A stretch of 15,151 nucleotides of DNA from Rhodospirillaceae bacterium (GTDB taxonomy: Bacteria > Pseudomonadota > Alphaproteobacteria > UBA11136), in the NCBI GenBank assembly GCA_018663165.1, contig JABJES010000118.1:1-15151 (forward strand), written 5' to 3'. Below, piece by piece: positions 14,961-15,151 of the stretch. The notes under the pieces are model-generated. The model was not told the origin of the DNA. It searched no databases and saw nothing but the letters and a program-made list of their open reading frames with translations. The translations under genes and the position numbers were made by a program. How positions within the stretch are numbered: the first letter of the stretch is position 1; the number at the start of each line of letters is the position of its first letter.

Positions 14961-14987
14961 TGAAAACGGCGGCGTTGAAAACGGCGG
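14961..14987 (-). repeat. 12-bp direct repeat in the untranslated leader
   Basis: TGAAAACGGCGG occurs at 14961-14972 and 14976-14987 (period 15). It lies between the promoter and the first leftward gene. A perfect 5-bp hairpin (GGCCG aata CGGCC) lies just upstream at 14992-15005. Its role is unknown. Confidence 0.6.
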
Positions 14988-15024
14988 GATCGGCCGAATA
15001 CGGCCTGCCCCTGTCATGATTATG

Positions 15025-15052
15025 AGTATATACGTATATATTCCTATGTCAA
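15025..15052 (-). promoter_or_regulatory. Leftward promoter P1
   Basis: On the minus strand TTGACA (15052-15047), a 16-base spacer and TATACT (15030-15025). The spacer is exactly occupied by operator O2. It should drive the 14052-14916 genes, with a start near 15018. Confidence 0.75.
15031..15046. promoter_or_regulatory. Operator O2
   Basis: TACGTATATATTCCTA matches the O1 palindrome (reverse orientation) at 14 of 16 positions and fills the P1 spacer. Confidence 0.65.
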
Positions 15053-15054
15053 GA

Positions 15055-15083
15055 AATATATTGGCATATCTTCCTAGTGATAA
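15055..15083 (-). promoter_or_regulatory. Leftward promoter candidate P2
   Basis: Minus strand TTATCA (15083-15078), 17 bases, TATATT (15060-15055). The -35 is weak, but O3 again lies in the spacer, as in P1. Confidence 0.4.
15061..15076. promoter_or_regulatory. Operator O3
   Basis: TTGGCATATCTTCCTA matches the O1 palindrome (reverse orientation) at 13 of 16 positions. Confidence 0.55.
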
Positions 15084-15090
15084 ATTCCTC
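15075..15090. promoter_or_regulatory. Operator-like site O4 (overlaps O3 by 2 bp)
   Basis: TAGTGATAAATTCCTC matches the O1 palindrome (reverse orientation) at 13 of 16 positions. It may be a weaker site giving cooperative occupancy with O3. Confidence 0.4.
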
Positions 15091-15119
15091 ACAATATAAG
15101 AAGATATCCCTATGTTCAA
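15091..15119 (-). promoter_or_regulatory. Leftward promoter candidate P3
   Basis: Minus strand TTGAAC (15119-15114), 17 bases, TATTGT (15096-15091). Operator O5 lies in the spacer. Weaker than P1. Confidence 0.4.
15097..15112. promoter_or_regulatory. Operator O5 at the repressor start codon
   Basis: TAAGAAGATATCCCTA matches O1 at 14 of 16 positions. It overlaps the first base of the repressor start codon and a possible rightward -10 (TATAAG, 15095-15100), so it could mediate autoregulation. Confidence 0.6.
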
Positions 15120-15151
15120 GCATGGAGATATCTGGGACGCCGTCGACCGGC
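15112..15151 (+). CDS. Start of a divergent helix-turn-helix repressor (partial, 13 aa seen)
   Basis: An ATG at 15112 opens the frame MFKHGDIWDAVDR to the window edge. The pattern of an aromatic residue, H-x-D/E-I-W-x-A-I/V-D-R at the extreme N-terminus is familiar to me from alphaproteobacterial helix-turn-helix regulators. Many of those carry a C-terminal S24 (LexA/CI-like) domain. The helix-turn-helix itself is beyond the window, so this is inference from 13 residues plus context. The gene diverges from the leftward unit, and the intergenic space holds the operator copies, as expected for a phage repressor. An upstream -10-like TATAAG at 15095-15100 would give a nearly leaderless message. 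The ribosome-binding site is weak (AAGAAG). Confidence 0.55.
   Translation, partial: MFKHGDIWDAVDR

Noticed and set aside
14874..15119. Leftward 81-residue frame across the operator region
   Set aside because: It is read through promoters and operators, has an odd Ile/Tyr-rich composition, and overlaps a real gene.
15121..15136. Palindromic GGAGATATCTGG as a further operator
   Set aside because: It does not align with the TAGG...CCTA arms and lies inside the repressor coding sequence.

Overview
This window is the structural half of a temperate, T7-like (short-tailed, podovirus-type) phage or prophage. The gene set is: head-tail connector (portal), scaffold, major capsid, two tail tubular proteins, a fibre with a T7 gp17-like N-terminus, and the two terminase subunits at the end. 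The moderately GC-rich composition and the style of the capsid, tail tubular and repressor proteins suggest an alphaproteobacterial host, perhaps Rhodospirillales-like. This host call is a judgement from sequence style, not a database result. Almost everything is read leftwards (minus strand).

Right edge (about 14.9-15.15 kb): a plus-strand gene begins at 15112 and is cut by the window. Its first 13 residues resemble helix-turn-helix (possibly S24/LexA-like) repressors of alphaproteobacteria. Between it and the first leftward gene lie four copies of a 16-bp near-palindrome, consensus TAGGRATATATYCCTA. Three sit in the spacers of candidate leftward sigma-70 promoters. A fifth, perfect copy at 14039-14054 covers the -10 of a TTGACA promoter in front of the head genes. 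This is a coherent repressor/operator circuit.

First leftward unit (14052-14916): two overlapping genes, one unknown and one with a possible circularly permuted papain-like signature. Next comes a promoter followed within about 50 nt by a strong intrinsic terminator (13984-14017), an arrangement reminiscent of lambda pR'/tR'. Head unit (9906-13921): a small Pro/Arg-rich protein, portal, a Bbp19-like protein, scaffold, and an unrecognised 340-residue protein.

Insert (9236-9853, plus strand): a secreted Sel1-repeat protein lies opposite to all structural genes, a probable moron or cargo gene. Capsid and tail unit (1253-8873): major capsid, a 115-residue companion, a terminator in the position of T7 T-phi, tail tubular proteins A and B, a gp14-like small protein, fibre 1, an overlooked 57-residue gene, a terminator, fibre 2, and another terminator. 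The two fibres have different N-terminal halves but share a homologous C-terminal module. Left edge (1-902): probable small terminase subunit and the N-terminal 163 residues of the large subunit.

No integrase, replication gene, phage RNA polymerase, lysis cassette, tRNA or CRISPR is visible. Large T7 gp15/gp16-type internal proteins are absent from their usual place.
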